64,000 nucleotides of DNA from contig JAGUVW010000011.1 of NCBI GenBank assembly GCA_020062665.1, positions 186,001 to 250,000 of the forward strand, written 5' to 3'. The position numbers and the translations under genes were made by a program. How positions within the stretch are numbered: the first letter of the stretch is position 1; each line of letters opens with the position of its first letter. Positions 38,385 through 47,440 of this stretch are shown piece by piece. The notes below the pieces were generated by a model. That model saw only the letters and a program-made list of their open reading frames with translations. It searched no databases and was not told where the DNA came from. Source of the stretch: Pseudomonadales bacterium (GTDB lineage: Bacteria; Pseudomonadota; Gammaproteobacteria; Pseudomonadales; Ketobacteraceae).

Positions 38385-39992
38385 ATGAGTGAACACGCTT
38401 TGGATCACCATCACGACGATCACGCGCACCACGGCCCCGCCAAGGGCATCAAGCGCTGGTTGTTCGCCACCAACCACAAGGACATCGGCGCGATGTACCT
38501 GTGGTTCAGCTTCATCATGTTCCTGACCGGGGGCGCGCTGGCGATGCTGATCCGCGCCGAACTGATGTACCCGGGTCTGCAACTGGTGGATCCCAACTTC
38601 TTCAACCAGCTCACCACTACCCATGGCCTGATCATGGTGTTCGGCGCGGTCATGCCGGCCTTTGTGGGACTGGCCAACTACATGATCCCACTGATGCTGG
38701 GTGCGCCGGACATGGCGCTGCCCCGCCTCAACAACTGGAGCTTCTGGTTGCTGCCGGCCGCTTTCAGCATGCTGATCATCGCCATCATCAAGTCGTTCCT
38801 GGGTATCGCAGATGCACCCAACTTCGGTTGGACGTTCTATGCTCCCCTGTCCACCAAATTTGGTCCGGCATCAACTGATTTCTTCATCTTCTCGGTTCAC
38901 ATGATGGGGATTTCGTCCATCATGGGAGCAGTGAACGTGATCGTGACCATTTTCAACCTGCGCGCACCGGGCATGACACTGATGAAGATGCCACTGTTCG
39001 TCTGGACCTGGCTGATTACTGCCTTCCTGCTGATCGCGGTGATGCCGGTACTGGCGGGCGTGGTGACGATGATGCTGACGGATCGCCATTTCGGCACCAG
39101 TTTCTTTGATGCGGCTGGCGGCGGTGACCCGGTGTTGTTCCAGCACGTGTTCTGGTTCTTCGGTCACCCCGAGGTGTACATCATGATCCTGCCGGCGTTC
39201 GGTATCGTGTCGGCGATCATCCCCACCTTCGCCCGCAAGCCGCTGTTCGGGTATGCGTCGATGGTGTATGCCACTGCGTCCATCGCGTTCCTGTCCTTCG
39301 TGGTTTGGGCGCACCACATGTTCACCGTGGGTCTGCCACTGGCGGGCAACCTGTTCTACATGTACATGACCATGCTGATCGCTGTCCCCACCGGGGTGAA
39401 GGTGTTCAACTGGGTGGCCACCATGTGGCGCGGCGCGATGACCTTCGAAGTACCGATGCTGTTTTCCATCGCCTTCGTAATCCTGTTCACCATCGGCGGC
39501 TTCTCAGGCCTGATGCTGGCCATTACGCCAGTGGATCAGCAGTATCATGACACCTACTTTGTGGTGGCGCACTTCCACTACGTTCTGGTGAGCGGCGCGA
39601 TCTTCTCGATCATCGCAGGCGTTTACTACTGGCTGCCGAAATGGACTGGCCGCATGTACAACGAGTTCTGGGCAAAATTCCACTTCTGGAATTCCCTGCT
39701 CTCGGTGAACCTGCTGTTCTTCCCGATGCACTTCGTGGGCCTGGCTGGCATGCCGCGCCGCTACTCCGACTATGCGCTGCAGTTCGCCGATTTCAACTGG
39801 TGGATCAGCATCGGCGGCTTCTGGTTCGGCGTGAGTCAGCTGATTCTGCTGGGCATCCTTATCCAGGTGTGTTTCCGCAAAAAAGGTGCTCCCGTCAGCG
39901 ATCAGGTCTGGGAAGGTGCCGAAGGCCTGGAGTGGACATTGCCCTCTCCCGCGCCCTATCACACCTTCAGCACACCACCGATTGTGAAGTGA
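38385..39992 (+). CDS. coxA: Cytochrome c oxidase subunit I
   Basis: 535 residues with 12 membrane helices. FWFFGHPEVYIMILPAFG contains the CuB His and the Tyr cross-link region, HMFTVG carries the next His pair, and YFVVAHFHYVL binds the hemes. The K-channel and D-channel blocks (THGLIMVFG... region) look normal. The subunit reduces oxygen to water and pumps protons. It follows coxB by 18 bp behind AGGAAGGAA. Confidence 0.98.
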   Translation: MSEHALDHHHDDHAHHGPAKGIKRWLFATNHKDIGAMYLWFSFIMFLTGGALAMLIRAELMYPGLQLVDPNFFNQLTTTHGLIMVFGAVMPAFVGLANYMIPLMLGAPDMALPRLNNWSFWLLPAAFSMLIIAIIKSFLGIADAPNFGWTFYAPLSTKFGPASTDFFIFSVHMMGISSIMGAVNVIVTIFNLRAPGMTLMKMPLFVWTWLITAFLLIAVMPVLAGVVTMMLTDRHFGTSFFDAAGGGDPVLFQHVFWFFGHPEVYIMILPAFGIVSAIIPTFARKPLFGYASMVYATASIAFLSFVVWAHHMFTVGLPLAGNLFYMYMTMLIAVPTGVKVFNWVATMWRGAMTFEVPMLFSIAFVILFTIGGFSGLMLAITPVDQQYHDTYFVVAHFHYVLVSGAIFSIIAGVYYWLPKWTGRMYNEFWAKFHFWNSLLSVNLLFFPMHFVGLAGMPRRYSDYALQFADFNWWISIGGFWFGVSQLILLGILIQVCFRKKGAPVSDQVWEGAEGLEWTLPSPAPYHTFSTPPIVK

Positions 39993-40001
39993 GACTGGAA
40001 C

Positions 40002-40583
40002 ATGACGGAACAAGGCAGCACACCGACACAGAACCACACGCGTTTCGCAATCAAACTGGGTTTGATTGCAGTGAGCATGTTTGTGTTTGCCGTCGGTGTG
40101 ATGCCCCCGCTCTACGACGTGATCTGCGAGATCACCGGGCTTAACGGCAAGACCTCGAATGAGGCCGTGTCCGCCGAAACTGCCGTGGTGCAGGAAGACC
40201 GTGTCATTACGGTGCAGTTCCTGGCCAAGGCCGATCCGGGGATGCCCTGGGATTTCAAACCCAATGTGCGCAGCATCAAGATCCACCCCGGCGAGATCAA
40301 GCTGGTGGATTATCATGTTCGCAACCGGGAATCCGTCGCCATTGTGGGGCAGGCCATTCCGTCTGTTTCACCCTCAAACGCAACCGCCTATTTCAAAAAG
40401 ACTGAATGCTTCTGCTTCACCCAGCAGGCGCTTGAAGGTGGCGCCAGTATGGACATGCCGCTGATCTTTTACGTGGATCCGGATCTGCCGAAAAATGTGT
40501 CGACGATTACTCTGTCGTACACGCTTTTCAATATCACAGACCGGGTGGCACAGGATCCAGCGGCGCTGGCCACCGCTCAATAA
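40002..40583 (+). CDS. ctaG: Cytochrome c oxidase assembly protein CtaG/Cox11
   Basis: 193 residues with one N-terminal membrane anchor and a periplasmic immunoglobulin-like domain. The copper-binding CFCF motif is present (KTECFCFTQQAL). Cox11 delivers copper to CuB of subunit I. It lies between coxA and coxC, as in Pseudomonas. Confidence 0.95.
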   Translation: MTEQGSTPTQNHTRFAIKLGLIAVSMFVFAVGVMPPLYDVICEITGLNGKTSNEAVSAETAVVQEDRVITVQFLAKADPGMPWDFKPNVRSIKIHPGEIKLVDYHVRNRESVAIVGQAIPSVSPSNATAYFKKTECFCFTQQALEGGASMDMPLIFYVDPDLPKNVSTITLSYTLFNITDRVAQDPAALATAQ

Positions 40584-40616
40584 TGCAACGCCATCGATTT
40601 TAGAAGGAGATCGACC

Positions 40617-41510
40617 ATGGCAACAAAACCCACCCAATACTATGTTCCGGATGCAAGCCCGTGGCCGGTGATTACCGCTGCGGCGCTGTTCATCCTGTTT
40701 TACGGTGCCGCCAGCTTCATCCAGCAGGAGAGCGGTTCCGGTATCGTGCAAAATGAAGGCACCTACGGCAAACCCATGTTCATGATCGGCGTGCTGGCCG
40801 TACTGGCGATGATGTTCTTCTGGTTCCGCGACACCATCAAGGAAAGCCTTGCCCACAAGAACAGCAACCAGATGGACGTGTCCTACCGCATGGGCATGCT
40901 GTGGTTCATTTTCTCGGAAGTGATGTTCTTCGGTGCGTTCTTCGGTGCACTGTTCTATGTGCGTCTGCTGGTTATCCCCTGGCTGGGAGGCGCGGGCGAA
41001 GAAGCCATGACCCACGAGCTGCTGTGGCCCAGCTTCCAGCCGATGTGGCCGCTGGAAATCACCCCGTCCGGTGAAACCACCCAGGCCATGCCGGCATGGG
41101 GCCTGCCGCTGATCAACACCATCCTGCTGGTAACCAGCAGTGTGACCCTGACCATCGCCCACCATGCGCTGATCAACAACGAGCGCGGCAAGCTGAAACT
41201 CAACCTGTTCCTGACACTGGTGCTGGGCTTTTCGTTTCTGGCATTGCAGATCGAGGAATACATTCATGCCTATAGAGACTTGGGCCTGACCCTCGGTTCC
41301 GGGATTTATGGCTCCACGTTCTTCATGCTCACCGGTTTTCACGGCATGCACGTGACCATCGGCGCCATCATGCTGACCGTAATGTTCTTCCGCATCCTGA
41401 AGGGGCATCTGACACCGAGCAATCACTTTGCTTTCGAAGCGGCCGCCTGGTATTGGCACTTCGTGGATGTGGTGTGGATCTTCCTGTTCATATGCGTGTA
41501 CTGGCTATAA
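40617..41510 (+). CDS. coxC: Cytochrome c oxidase subunit III
   Basis: 297 residues with seven membrane helices, including SEVMFFGAFFGALFYVRL, GFHGMHVTIGAIML and a final AAAWYWHFVDVVWIFLF, which hold the conserved membrane-buried Glu and His. It stabilises the core oxidase. AGAAGGAGA precedes the ATG. Last gene before the bidirectional terminator at 41527. Confidence 0.97.
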   Translation: MATKPTQYYVPDASPWPVITAAALFILFYGAASFIQQESGSGIVQNEGTYGKPMFMIGVLAVLAMMFFWFRDTIKESLAHKNSNQMDVSYRMGMLWFIFSEVMFFGAFFGALFYVRLLVIPWLGGAGEEAMTHELLWPSFQPMWPLEITPSGETTQAMPAWGLPLINTILLVTSSVTLTIAHHALINNERGKLKLNLFLTLVLGFSFLALQIEEYIHAYRDLGLTLGSGIYGSTFFMLTGFHGMHVTIGAIMLTVMFFRILKGHLTPSNHFAFEAAAWYWHFVDVVWIFLFICVYWL

Positions 41511-41526
41511 TCGACCGTCACAAAAA

Positions 41527-41551
41527 AACGGCTCCAGTTGGAGCCGTTTTT
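41527..41551. terminator. Bidirectional terminator between coxC and the DUF2909 gene
   Basis: Stem CGGCTCC/GGAGCCG, loop of 4, flanked by a run of A on the left and T on the right, so it can work on both strands and separates two convergent genes. Confidence 0.85.
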
Positions 41552-41571
41552 CGTTTATCGCAGAGACGTTT

Positions 41572-41817
41572 TTATTGCGGTGACTGTTCGGCAGCAGGCG
41601 GGGTGGGTGCAGGCGGCAAGCCGTGAGGCGTGATCCACCCCATCATGCTTGCCACGCCCAGCAGAATCAGTAACAGTACGGAAAAGCCGACCCGGTAGGC
41701 GAGGAAACGCACAGTTTTCTCTTTGTCCCCATCCTTGTTGCGCACCAGCGTACGCAATGCACTGAACAAGCTGATCGCAATCACGAGCATGACGGCGACA
41801 ATGATGATTTTGACCAT
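41572..41817 (-). CDS. DUF2909 small membrane protein (twin transmembrane)
   Basis: 81 residues from the ATG at 41817, behind GGGGAG; the frame is open to 41943, but that part is not coding-like. Two helices (IIIVAVMLVIAISLFSAL and VGFSVLLLILLGVASMMGW) flank a short basic loop. DUF2909 members lie next to cytochrome oxidase genes in Pseudomonas, which suggests an accessory or assembly role. Pro/Ala-rich C-terminus. Confidence 0.82.
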   Translation of the reverse strand: MVKIIIVAVMLVIAISLFSALRTLVRNKDGDKEKTVRFLAYRVGFSVLLLILLGVASMMGWITPHGLPPAPTPPAAEQSPQ

Positions 41818-41871
41818 TACGAACGACTCCCCGGCCCATAGTCGGCGCAGTATAAACCAGAACGCAGTGGC

Positions 41872-42645
41872 ATGAGCGCAGACACTCCCCAGGATCATCC
41901 AACCAAAGGCATCCGCTGCGGACGCTATGTGTTTTCGCCGCACTGGCTACCGGCCATTGCGACTGTGCTTATTTCCATCCTGCTTTTTAAGCTTGGCCTT
42001 TGGCAGCTCGAACGCGCGCACTACAAGGAGCAGGTACTGGAACGCATCCAGACGCGCTCCGGTGACACTCCCCATGATCTGCGCAGCCTGTTGCGCCTGG
42101 GCGCTGACATCAATGACTACCCTGTCCGGCTGCACGGGTATTTCCTCAATGATTTCAACTTCCTGCTGGATAATCGCACGCACAATCGGGAGCCGGGATA
42201 TGATGTGATCACGCCTTTCGTGAGCGATCAACATCTGGTGTTGGTCAACCGCGGCTGGATTGCGCAGGGGCCATCCCGGCTGCAGTTTCCGCAGATTCCC
42301 GCCATCGATGGAGAAGTCACGCTGGAGGGCACCGCGCTGGTGCCCAATCCCGACTTTTTCGTGCTAAAGGAAGATGATTACCACCGCGTTTCCTGGCCGT
42401 TTCTGATTCAGAAAATAGACCTTGAAAAATCCGCAGCGCTGTTTGATCATCGCATGGCTCCGTTTGTCCTGCGCCTGAATCCGGACGAAAATTCCGGATT
42501 TGTCAGGGAGTGGCACAGCCATTTCATGGGGCCCGAGAAGCACTATGGTTACGCGGTGCAATGGTTTGGCCTGTTTACTGCCCTGTGGGTGATCTTTTTC
42601 GTGGTGAATACGAAACGGATTCGCCCCGTCGATAAAAAGAAGTAG
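41872..42645 (+). CDS. SURF1 family cytochrome oxidase biogenesis protein
   Basis: 257 residues with two anchoring helices (ATVLISILLFKLGLWQLERA and a C-terminal YAVQWFGLFTALWVIFFVVN) around the periplasmic SURF1 domain: VRLHGYFLNDFNFLLDNRTHNREPGYDV, then VLVNRGWI. SURF1 helps insert heme a into CoxA. Divergent from the DUF2909 gene by 54 bp. Ribosome-binding site is weak. Confidence 0.93.
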   Translation: MSADTPQDHPTKGIRCGRYVFSPHWLPAIATVLISILLFKLGLWQLERAHYKEQVLERIQTRSGDTPHDLRSLLRLGADINDYPVRLHGYFLNDFNFLLDNRTHNREPGYDVITPFVSDQHLVLVNRGWIAQGPSRLQFPQIPAIDGEVTLEGTALVPNPDFFVLKEDDYHRVSWPFLIQKIDLEKSAALFDHRMAPFVLRLNPDENSGFVREWHSHFMGPEKHYGYAVQWFGLFTALWVIFFVVNTKRIRPVDKKK

Positions 42646-42649
42646 CTTT

Positions 42650-43294
42650 ATGGACGCACCCTCTCCTTCCAACCGCACTGCGGCTGCCAACCGGCGCGCG
42701 CTGCTGATCACTGCGGCCATTTTCATCCTGCCCGTCATCGTTGCCTACACCCTGCTCAAGACAGGCTGGTATAATGCCGCCGGCACATCCAACCGGGGTC
42801 TGCTGATCGATCCTCCCATCAGCTTTGATGAGCTGCGCCTGACCGACGCCCGGCAACAGGCAGTTCCCGCTGAAGACTTCCGCAAGAAGTGGTGGCTGAT
42901 GTATGTGATGCCGGCGCAATGTGAAGCCGCCTGCCGCAACAGCCTCTTTCTGATGCGGCAAACCCATCAGGCGCTGGGCCCGGATCAGCACCGCGTGGCG
43001 GAGCTGATCGTGATACCCCACGACCTGGATGCAGAGTTGAAGGCGTGGCTGGCACAGGAATTTTCTGGCGCGAGACAGGTGATTGCCGAGATCGACAATC
43101 TCGACAGCGTTCTGGGGGCGGCGATGACGGGTGGGGAGCGCGCCAGCCATGCTGGACATCTTTTCCTGGTGGATACCATGGGCGCCATTTTCATGCATTA
43201 TCCAGGCTATTCCGATGAGCACGAGTCGATTCTGAAAGGACGCGACCTGCTCAAGGATCTGCAAAAAGTACTGAAAATTTCCAAGATCGGATGA
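42650..43294 (+). CDS. Membrane-anchored thioredoxin-fold protein of the cox cluster
   Basis: 214 residues with one N-terminal helix (ALLITAAIFILPVIVAYTLL). The periplasmic part has a C-x3-C (CEAAC, about residue 89-93) in a setting like the copper-site CxxxC of Sco proteins, and HLFLVDTMGAIFMHYPG in the place where Sco has its DP-G-F region. It corresponds to the uncharacterised gene between SURF1 and ctaA in Pseudomonas. A Sco-like copper or thiol role is inference. Confidence 0.72.
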   Translation: MDAPSPSNRTAAANRRALLITAAIFILPVIVAYTLLKTGWYNAAGTSNRGLLIDPPISFDELRLTDARQQAVPAEDFRKKWWLMYVMPAQCEAACRNSLFLMRQTHQALGPDQHRVAELIVIPHDLDAELKAWLAQEFSGARQVIAEIDNLDSVLGAAMTGGERASHAGHLFLVDTMGAIFMHYPGYSDEHESILKGRDLLKDLQKVLKISKIG

Positions 43295-44307
43295 ACCACA
43301 TGTGGCTTAAGCGTCTGACAGTTTTTGCAATCTTGCTGGCCTTGTGCGTGGTGGCGCTGGGTGCTTACACGCGGCTGAAAGATGCAGGCCTGGGCTGCCC
43401 TGACTGGCCTGGCTGTTATGGCCACCTGACAGTGCCACGCTCATCTGAAGCGGTCGAGCGGGCCAATGCGGCGTATCCCGAGCGTCCGGTGGAAGCACAC
43501 AAGGCGTGGCCGGAAATGATCCACCGCTATTTCGCCAGCACGCTGGGACTGGTGATCATGGCCATCCTTGTACTCAGCCTTCGCCAGCGCAAGCAGGATC
43601 CAAACACGCCGGTCAAACTGCCCATATTTCTGTTTCTGCTGGTGGTTTTTCAAGGGCTGCTGGGAATGTGGACGGTGACGCTGGGCCTGTTTCCTTCGGT
43701 TGTCATGGCGCATCTGCTGGGTGGGTTCACCACCTTGTGTCTGTTGTTCCTGCTGGCGCTGCGTCTGCATGCTCCGCGCCCCGACAAGCCCTCCACTTCC
43801 CCCATGATGAAATGGGGAATCGTCGGCATGTTCGTGCTGGCGTTGCAGATTGCACTGGGTGGCTGGACGGCCGCCAACTATGCCGCCACGATCTGCAGCG
43901 AGCTGCCCATTTGTCAGGATGGCTGGTCGCAGCATGTGAATCTGCAGGATGCCTTCCAGTTCTGGGGGCACGGTGTCGATAATTACGAGTTTGCCACTCA
44001 CATCGGCCCCGACGCCAAAATCACGATCCACGTGACCCATCGCATCGGCGCCATTGTCACCACGCTGTACCTGTCCGCGCTGTTCATCTGGCTGTGGTTG
44101 CGCCGGGATGTGGACGCCACCGCGAAGAAAGCCGCCACGCTGGGTATGGTGATCTTGCTGCTGCAGGTGGGCCTGGGCGTGAGTAATGTGGTGTTCAATC
44201 TGCCATTGTTGGTGGCGGTGGCCCATAATGGCGTCGCCGCTCTGTTGATGATGAGCCTTATTTTGTTGAATTTTCGCTTGCACCGCACCGGGAGAATCAC
44301 CCCATGA
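43291..44307 (+). CDS. ctaA: Heme A synthase
   Basis: 338 residues with eight membrane helices ([23 protein letters not shown] at the start). The heme-binding His residues lie in the [20 protein letters not shown] and [10 protein letters not shown] segments. It oxidises heme O to heme A. It overlaps the upstream gene by ATGA and has the same overlap with ctaB. Confidence 0.95.
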   Translation: MNHMWLKRLTVFAILLALCVVALGAYTRLKDAGLGCPDWPGCYGHLTVPRSSEAVERANAAYPERPVEAHKAWPEMIHRYFASTLGLVIMAILVLSLRQRKQDPNTPVKLPIFLFLLVVFQGLLGMWTVTLGLFPSVVMAHLLGGFTTLCLLFLLALRLHAPRPDKPSTSPMMKWGIVGMFVLALQIALGGWTAANYAATICSELPICQDGWSQHVNLQDAFQFWGHGVDNYEFATHIGPDAKITIHVTHRIGAIVTTLYLSALFIWLWLRRDVDATAKKAATLGMVILLLQVGLGVSNVVFNLPLLVAVAHNGVAALLMMSLILLNFRLHRTGRITP

Positions 44308-45230
44308 CCCGAGCCGTCACTTCTCAAGAACAGCAGGACAGCCTCAGCAAGATCCAGCCTCATTGGCGTGACTATCTTGAGCTGACAAAACCCCGCGTTG
44401 TGATGCTGTTGATGTTGACGGCAATCGTGGGCATGTTCATGGCCACGCCGACCATGGTGCCGCTGGATGTGCTGCTGCTAGGCTCCTTCGGCATGGCCTG
44501 CGCCATGGGCGCAGCGGCTGCGGTGAATCATGTGGTGGATCAACGCATCGACGCACTGATGGCCCGCACCGGCAACCGCCCCATCGTACAGGGCAAGATC
44601 AGCCCCCAGAAAGCATTGCTGTTCGCCGCTGTGCTGGCAACGATGTCGATGTTCGTGCTGTCATTCTTCATCAACGCGCTGACGGCATTTCTGACCTTGT
44701 TCGGCATCGTGGGCTATGCGTTCATCTATACGCTCTATCTGAAACGCGCCACCCCGCAGAACATCGTGATCGGCGGCTTGGCGGGAGCCATTCCTCCGCT
44801 TCTGGGCTGGACAGCCGTTACCAACCAGATCGATCCCCACGCACTATTGCTGGTGCTGATCGTGTTCGTGTGGACACCGCCACACTTCTGGGCGCTGGCC
44901 ATCCATCGCCGCGATGACTACGCCAAAGCCGGAATTCCCATGCTGCCGGTGACACATGGCATCGACTACACCAAGTCATCGGTTCTTCATTACACTCTGC
45001 TGCTGTGTCTGTGCACGCTGCTGCCCTATCTGTCCGGGATGAGCGGACTGATTTACCTGGCTGCGACCCTGGTGTTGAATGCAATCTTCCTGTGGTATGC
45101 CTTCAGGCTGAAATATTCCAACGTTCCCGGTATCGCCATGAAGACGTTTGGCTACTCGATCGTCTATCTGATGGGTCTGTTCATCGCGCTGCTGGTGGAT
45201 CACTACTTCAAATTTGTGCTGGTGGCCTGA
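44304..45230 (+). CDS. ctaB: Protoheme IX farnesyltransferase (heme O synthase)
   Basis: 308 residues, nine membrane helices, UbiA superfamily. The two Asp-rich motifs are [19 protein letters not shown] and [14 protein letters not shown]. It attaches a farnesyl group to heme B, providing heme O for CtaA. No sco/senC gene follows, although it often ends this cluster elsewhere. Confidence 0.97.
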   Translation: MTRAVTSQEQQDSLSKIQPHWRDYLELTKPRVVMLLMLTAIVGMFMATPTMVPLDVLLLGSFGMACAMGAAAAVNHVVDQRIDALMARTGNRPIVQGKISPQKALLFAAVLATMSMFVLSFFINALTAFLTLFGIVGYAFIYTLYLKRATPQNIVIGGLAGAIPPLLGWTAVTNQIDPHALLLVLIVFVWTPPHFWALAIHRRDDYAKAGIPMLPVTHGIDYTKSSVLHYTLLLCLCTLLPYLSGMSGLIYLAATLVLNAIFLWYAFRLKYSNVPGIAMKTFGYSIVYLMGLFIALLVDHYFKFVLVA

Positions 45231-45424
45231 TTAGCCCCGGTTCAGACCTTGCTGGCTACCGACAATCACCTGCCGGTGTGACGGATACGTGATCCACACA
45301 AAGCAAACCTTGAAGTGCCCGCCCGAGCCTTTAGAATGCCTTCCACCAAAATGACCACCGGGAATGTGGCCAGTGGACAGGCTTTCATTCTCCGTGTCGA
45401 AACTAAATCTGTTTGGGGAATGAT

Positions 45425-46768
45425 ATGTCAACGACTTCGCGCCTACGTTTGCCTTTCGCCGTACTGCCCATCGCTGCTTTTCTGGCCGGTGAATCCACCC
45501 TGACCGTTGCAGCTACTGGCAGCGCAAGCAGCCTGTTGGATCAGTTCGAGGTCGCTTGCACACCGGCGATCATTGACCTGCCAACCTTTACCGATGGTGA
45601 CAATTTTCTCGCTCTGGGAACACACAGCAGAGCCAAACGTGTTACTGCGGATCCTGGCAGTAATTTTTGTGAGGACCTGAACAGCACGACCGGCCTCATC
45701 GACGAACTCAATGGCAACGACGAATCCGCCCGTCTCGCCGCCCGCGCCGAGCTGGCCTCCGACATCACGCCGGACGAAATGCCGGCTATGTACACCTCCC
45801 TGGTACAGCTGAGTGCCGACCAGATTCGCAACGTTTCGCAGCATCTGCGGGGCCGGCGTTCGTCCGGCGACGAAGGCGGCACCACTGCCGCGGCAAACGG
45901 TCTGGTCAGCTATTATGGCGGCAACGCGGGCGACGGCCTGTCCGGTCGCTTCAGCCTGTTCGTGGATGGCGCGAAGGTAGACGGCAATCAGAACCAGACT
46001 GCGAAAGAAGTAGGCTACGACCTCGATACCGATCACTTCACCGTAGGCGTGGATTACCGCATCAGCAACGCGCTGGTGGCCGGTTTTGCCTATGGCAACA
46101 GTGACACCACGCTGGAATACAGCGACGCCGGCAACCAGACCGATAACAAAACCGATCACTACATCCTGTATGCCAGCTGGTATCGCGACAACTTCGCGGT
46201 CGACACCATGCTGGCCTACGCCAGTGGCGAATTCGACACCCGGCGCCAGATCCTGGACAGCACCGCTGTCGGCAACACCGACAACAGCATCACCTATTTC
46301 AGCGTGGCGGGCTCCTACGATTTCGTGAACGGCGGCCTGACCTGGGGCACCTTCGCCAGTTTTGACTATCTTGACGGCTCCATCGACGCCTTCGCCGAAA
46401 CCAACGGCGGTGGCTGGGAGGTGGCCTTCGCCAAACAGGATGTGAAATCCCAGATCTATGCCATGGGCTTGCAGGCTCATTACGCTGCCAGCTTTGGCTG
46501 GGGCGTGCTGGTTCCGCACATCCGCGCCGAGTGGCGCACCGAGCTGGAGGACGAGCGCGATTTCATCGTGGGACGCTTCGTGCAGGATCCGAGCAGCAGC
46601 TTCGAACTCGCCGCAGACGACCCGGATGACAACTGGTATCAGGTGAGCGCCGGCGCCTCCGCCCAGTTTGCCCACGGTATCGCTGTCTTTGCTGACTACG
46701 AAGAAGTGCTGGAATACGCAGAAACCGACCTGAGCACCGTAACCCTGGGCGTGCGCTGGGAGTTCTGA
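45425..46768 (+). CDS. Autotransporter-type outer-membrane beta-barrel protein
   Basis: 447 residues from the ATG at 45425, behind GGGGAATGA; signal peptide ends near residue 29. The C-terminal ~280 residues are made of alternating strands ending in an aromatic (TLGVRWEF, final Phe), the signature of a BamA-inserted autotransporter barrel. The N-terminal ~150 residues have two Cys and no recognised passenger motif. The function is unknown. It is followed by a terminator. Confidence 0.85.
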   Translation: MSTTSRLRLPFAVLPIAAFLAGESTLTVAATGSASSLLDQFEVACTPAIIDLPTFTDGDNFLALGTHSRAKRVTADPGSNFCEDLNSTTGLIDELNGNDESARLAARAELASDITPDEMPAMYTSLVQLSADQIRNVSQHLRGRRSSGDEGGTTAAANGLVSYYGGNAGDGLSGRFSLFVDGAKVDGNQNQTAKEVGYDLDTDHFTVGVDYRISNALVAGFAYGNSDTTLEYSDAGNQTDNKTDHYILYASWYRDNFAVDTMLAYASGEFDTRRQILDSTAVGNTDNSITYFSVAGSYDFVNGGLTWGTFASFDYLDGSIDAFAETNGGGWEVAFAKQDVKSQIYAMGLQAHYAASFGWGVLVPHIRAEWRTELEDERDFIVGRFVQDPSSSFELAADDPDDNWYQVSAGASAQFAHGIAVFADYEEVLEYAETDLSTVTLGVRWEF

Positions 46769-46796
46769 AGCGCATCACGCCAGTCAACGCTGACTG

Positions 46797-46819
46797 AAGC
46801 CGCCTGCGGGCGGCTTTTT
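46797..46819 (+). terminator. Rho-independent terminator after the barrel gene
   Basis: Stem AGCCGCC/GGCGGCT with a 4-nt loop, then five T. Confidence 0.9.
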
Positions 46820-46953
46820 CCTGTCCGCCCAGGAACAGGCCAACTGACTGATTCGCCGCCGGATTCAGCTTTTGCCGCGCACATCGGACACCCGCGCCCA
46901 CTTGCGGTTTTGCCGATCACCAACTAACAAGAAAGATACCCCTGAAATTTTTC

Positions 46954-47289
46954 ATGGTGGATTCTGTTATGTTTGGCGCGGATGACGAACCGCTTCGGGA
47001 GTTTCAGTACTTCAATGAAGACGGTGTTTTTATCGGTAAAAGTGAAGGCACGCAACCGGACGGAGAACTGTTCCGGCAGGCCCATTATGTGTTCGACAGC
47101 AACAACGACACACTGAAGAATCTGGATCTGCTGATGATCATGCGACGCAAGCTGAAGAATCTGCGCGTCGCACTGGTGAACGTGCCCATCAAGCAGATCG
47201 ACCAGATTATGGAGATCAACCGGCAGATTTCTGAACTGGAACAGAATATTGCGGAGCTGGAACTGCAGAGCTGGAAGCAGGCCAGCTAG
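46954..47289 (+). CDS. Small hypothetical coiled-coil protein
   Basis: 111 residues from 46954; an ATG at 46969 has a better site (GGTGGA) and would give 106 residues. The N-terminus REFQYFNEDGVFIGKSEG is beta-like; the last ~50 residues (QIDQIMEINRQISELEQNIAELEL) form a strong coiled coil. I do not recognise a family and the neighbours give no hint. Confidence 0.6.
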   Translation: MVDSVMFGADDEPLREFQYFNEDGVFIGKSEGTQPDGELFRQAHYVFDSNNDTLKNLDLLMIMRRKLKNLRVALVNVPIKQIDQIMEINRQISELEQNIAELELQSWKQAS

Positions 47290-47361
47290 CGCAGGAAGGC
47301 GTAACAGCGCGCTGATTACCTAACGTCGGTGAAGTCGCACACTCACCCGTTGACAAAAAAG

Positions 47362-47406
47362 TGGCCCTGACCAGTGATCACCGGAACCGGTGGCTGGAAA
47401 GGGCCA
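47362..47406. repeat. Large interrupted inverted repeat
   Basis: TGGCCCT/AGGGCCA, then CCAG/CTGG and CACCGG/CCGGTG nested inside make a long hairpin of about 17 pairs with small bulges. It is next to a further palindrome, GGCCAAATTGGCC (47402-47414). Both lie between the coiled-coil gene and the minus-strand acyl-CoA dehydrogenase. T-tracts are weak, so a terminator is possible but not certain. Confidence 0.6.
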
Positions 47407-47440
47407 AATTGGCCTTTGGGGCCCACTGCAAATCGATTCT

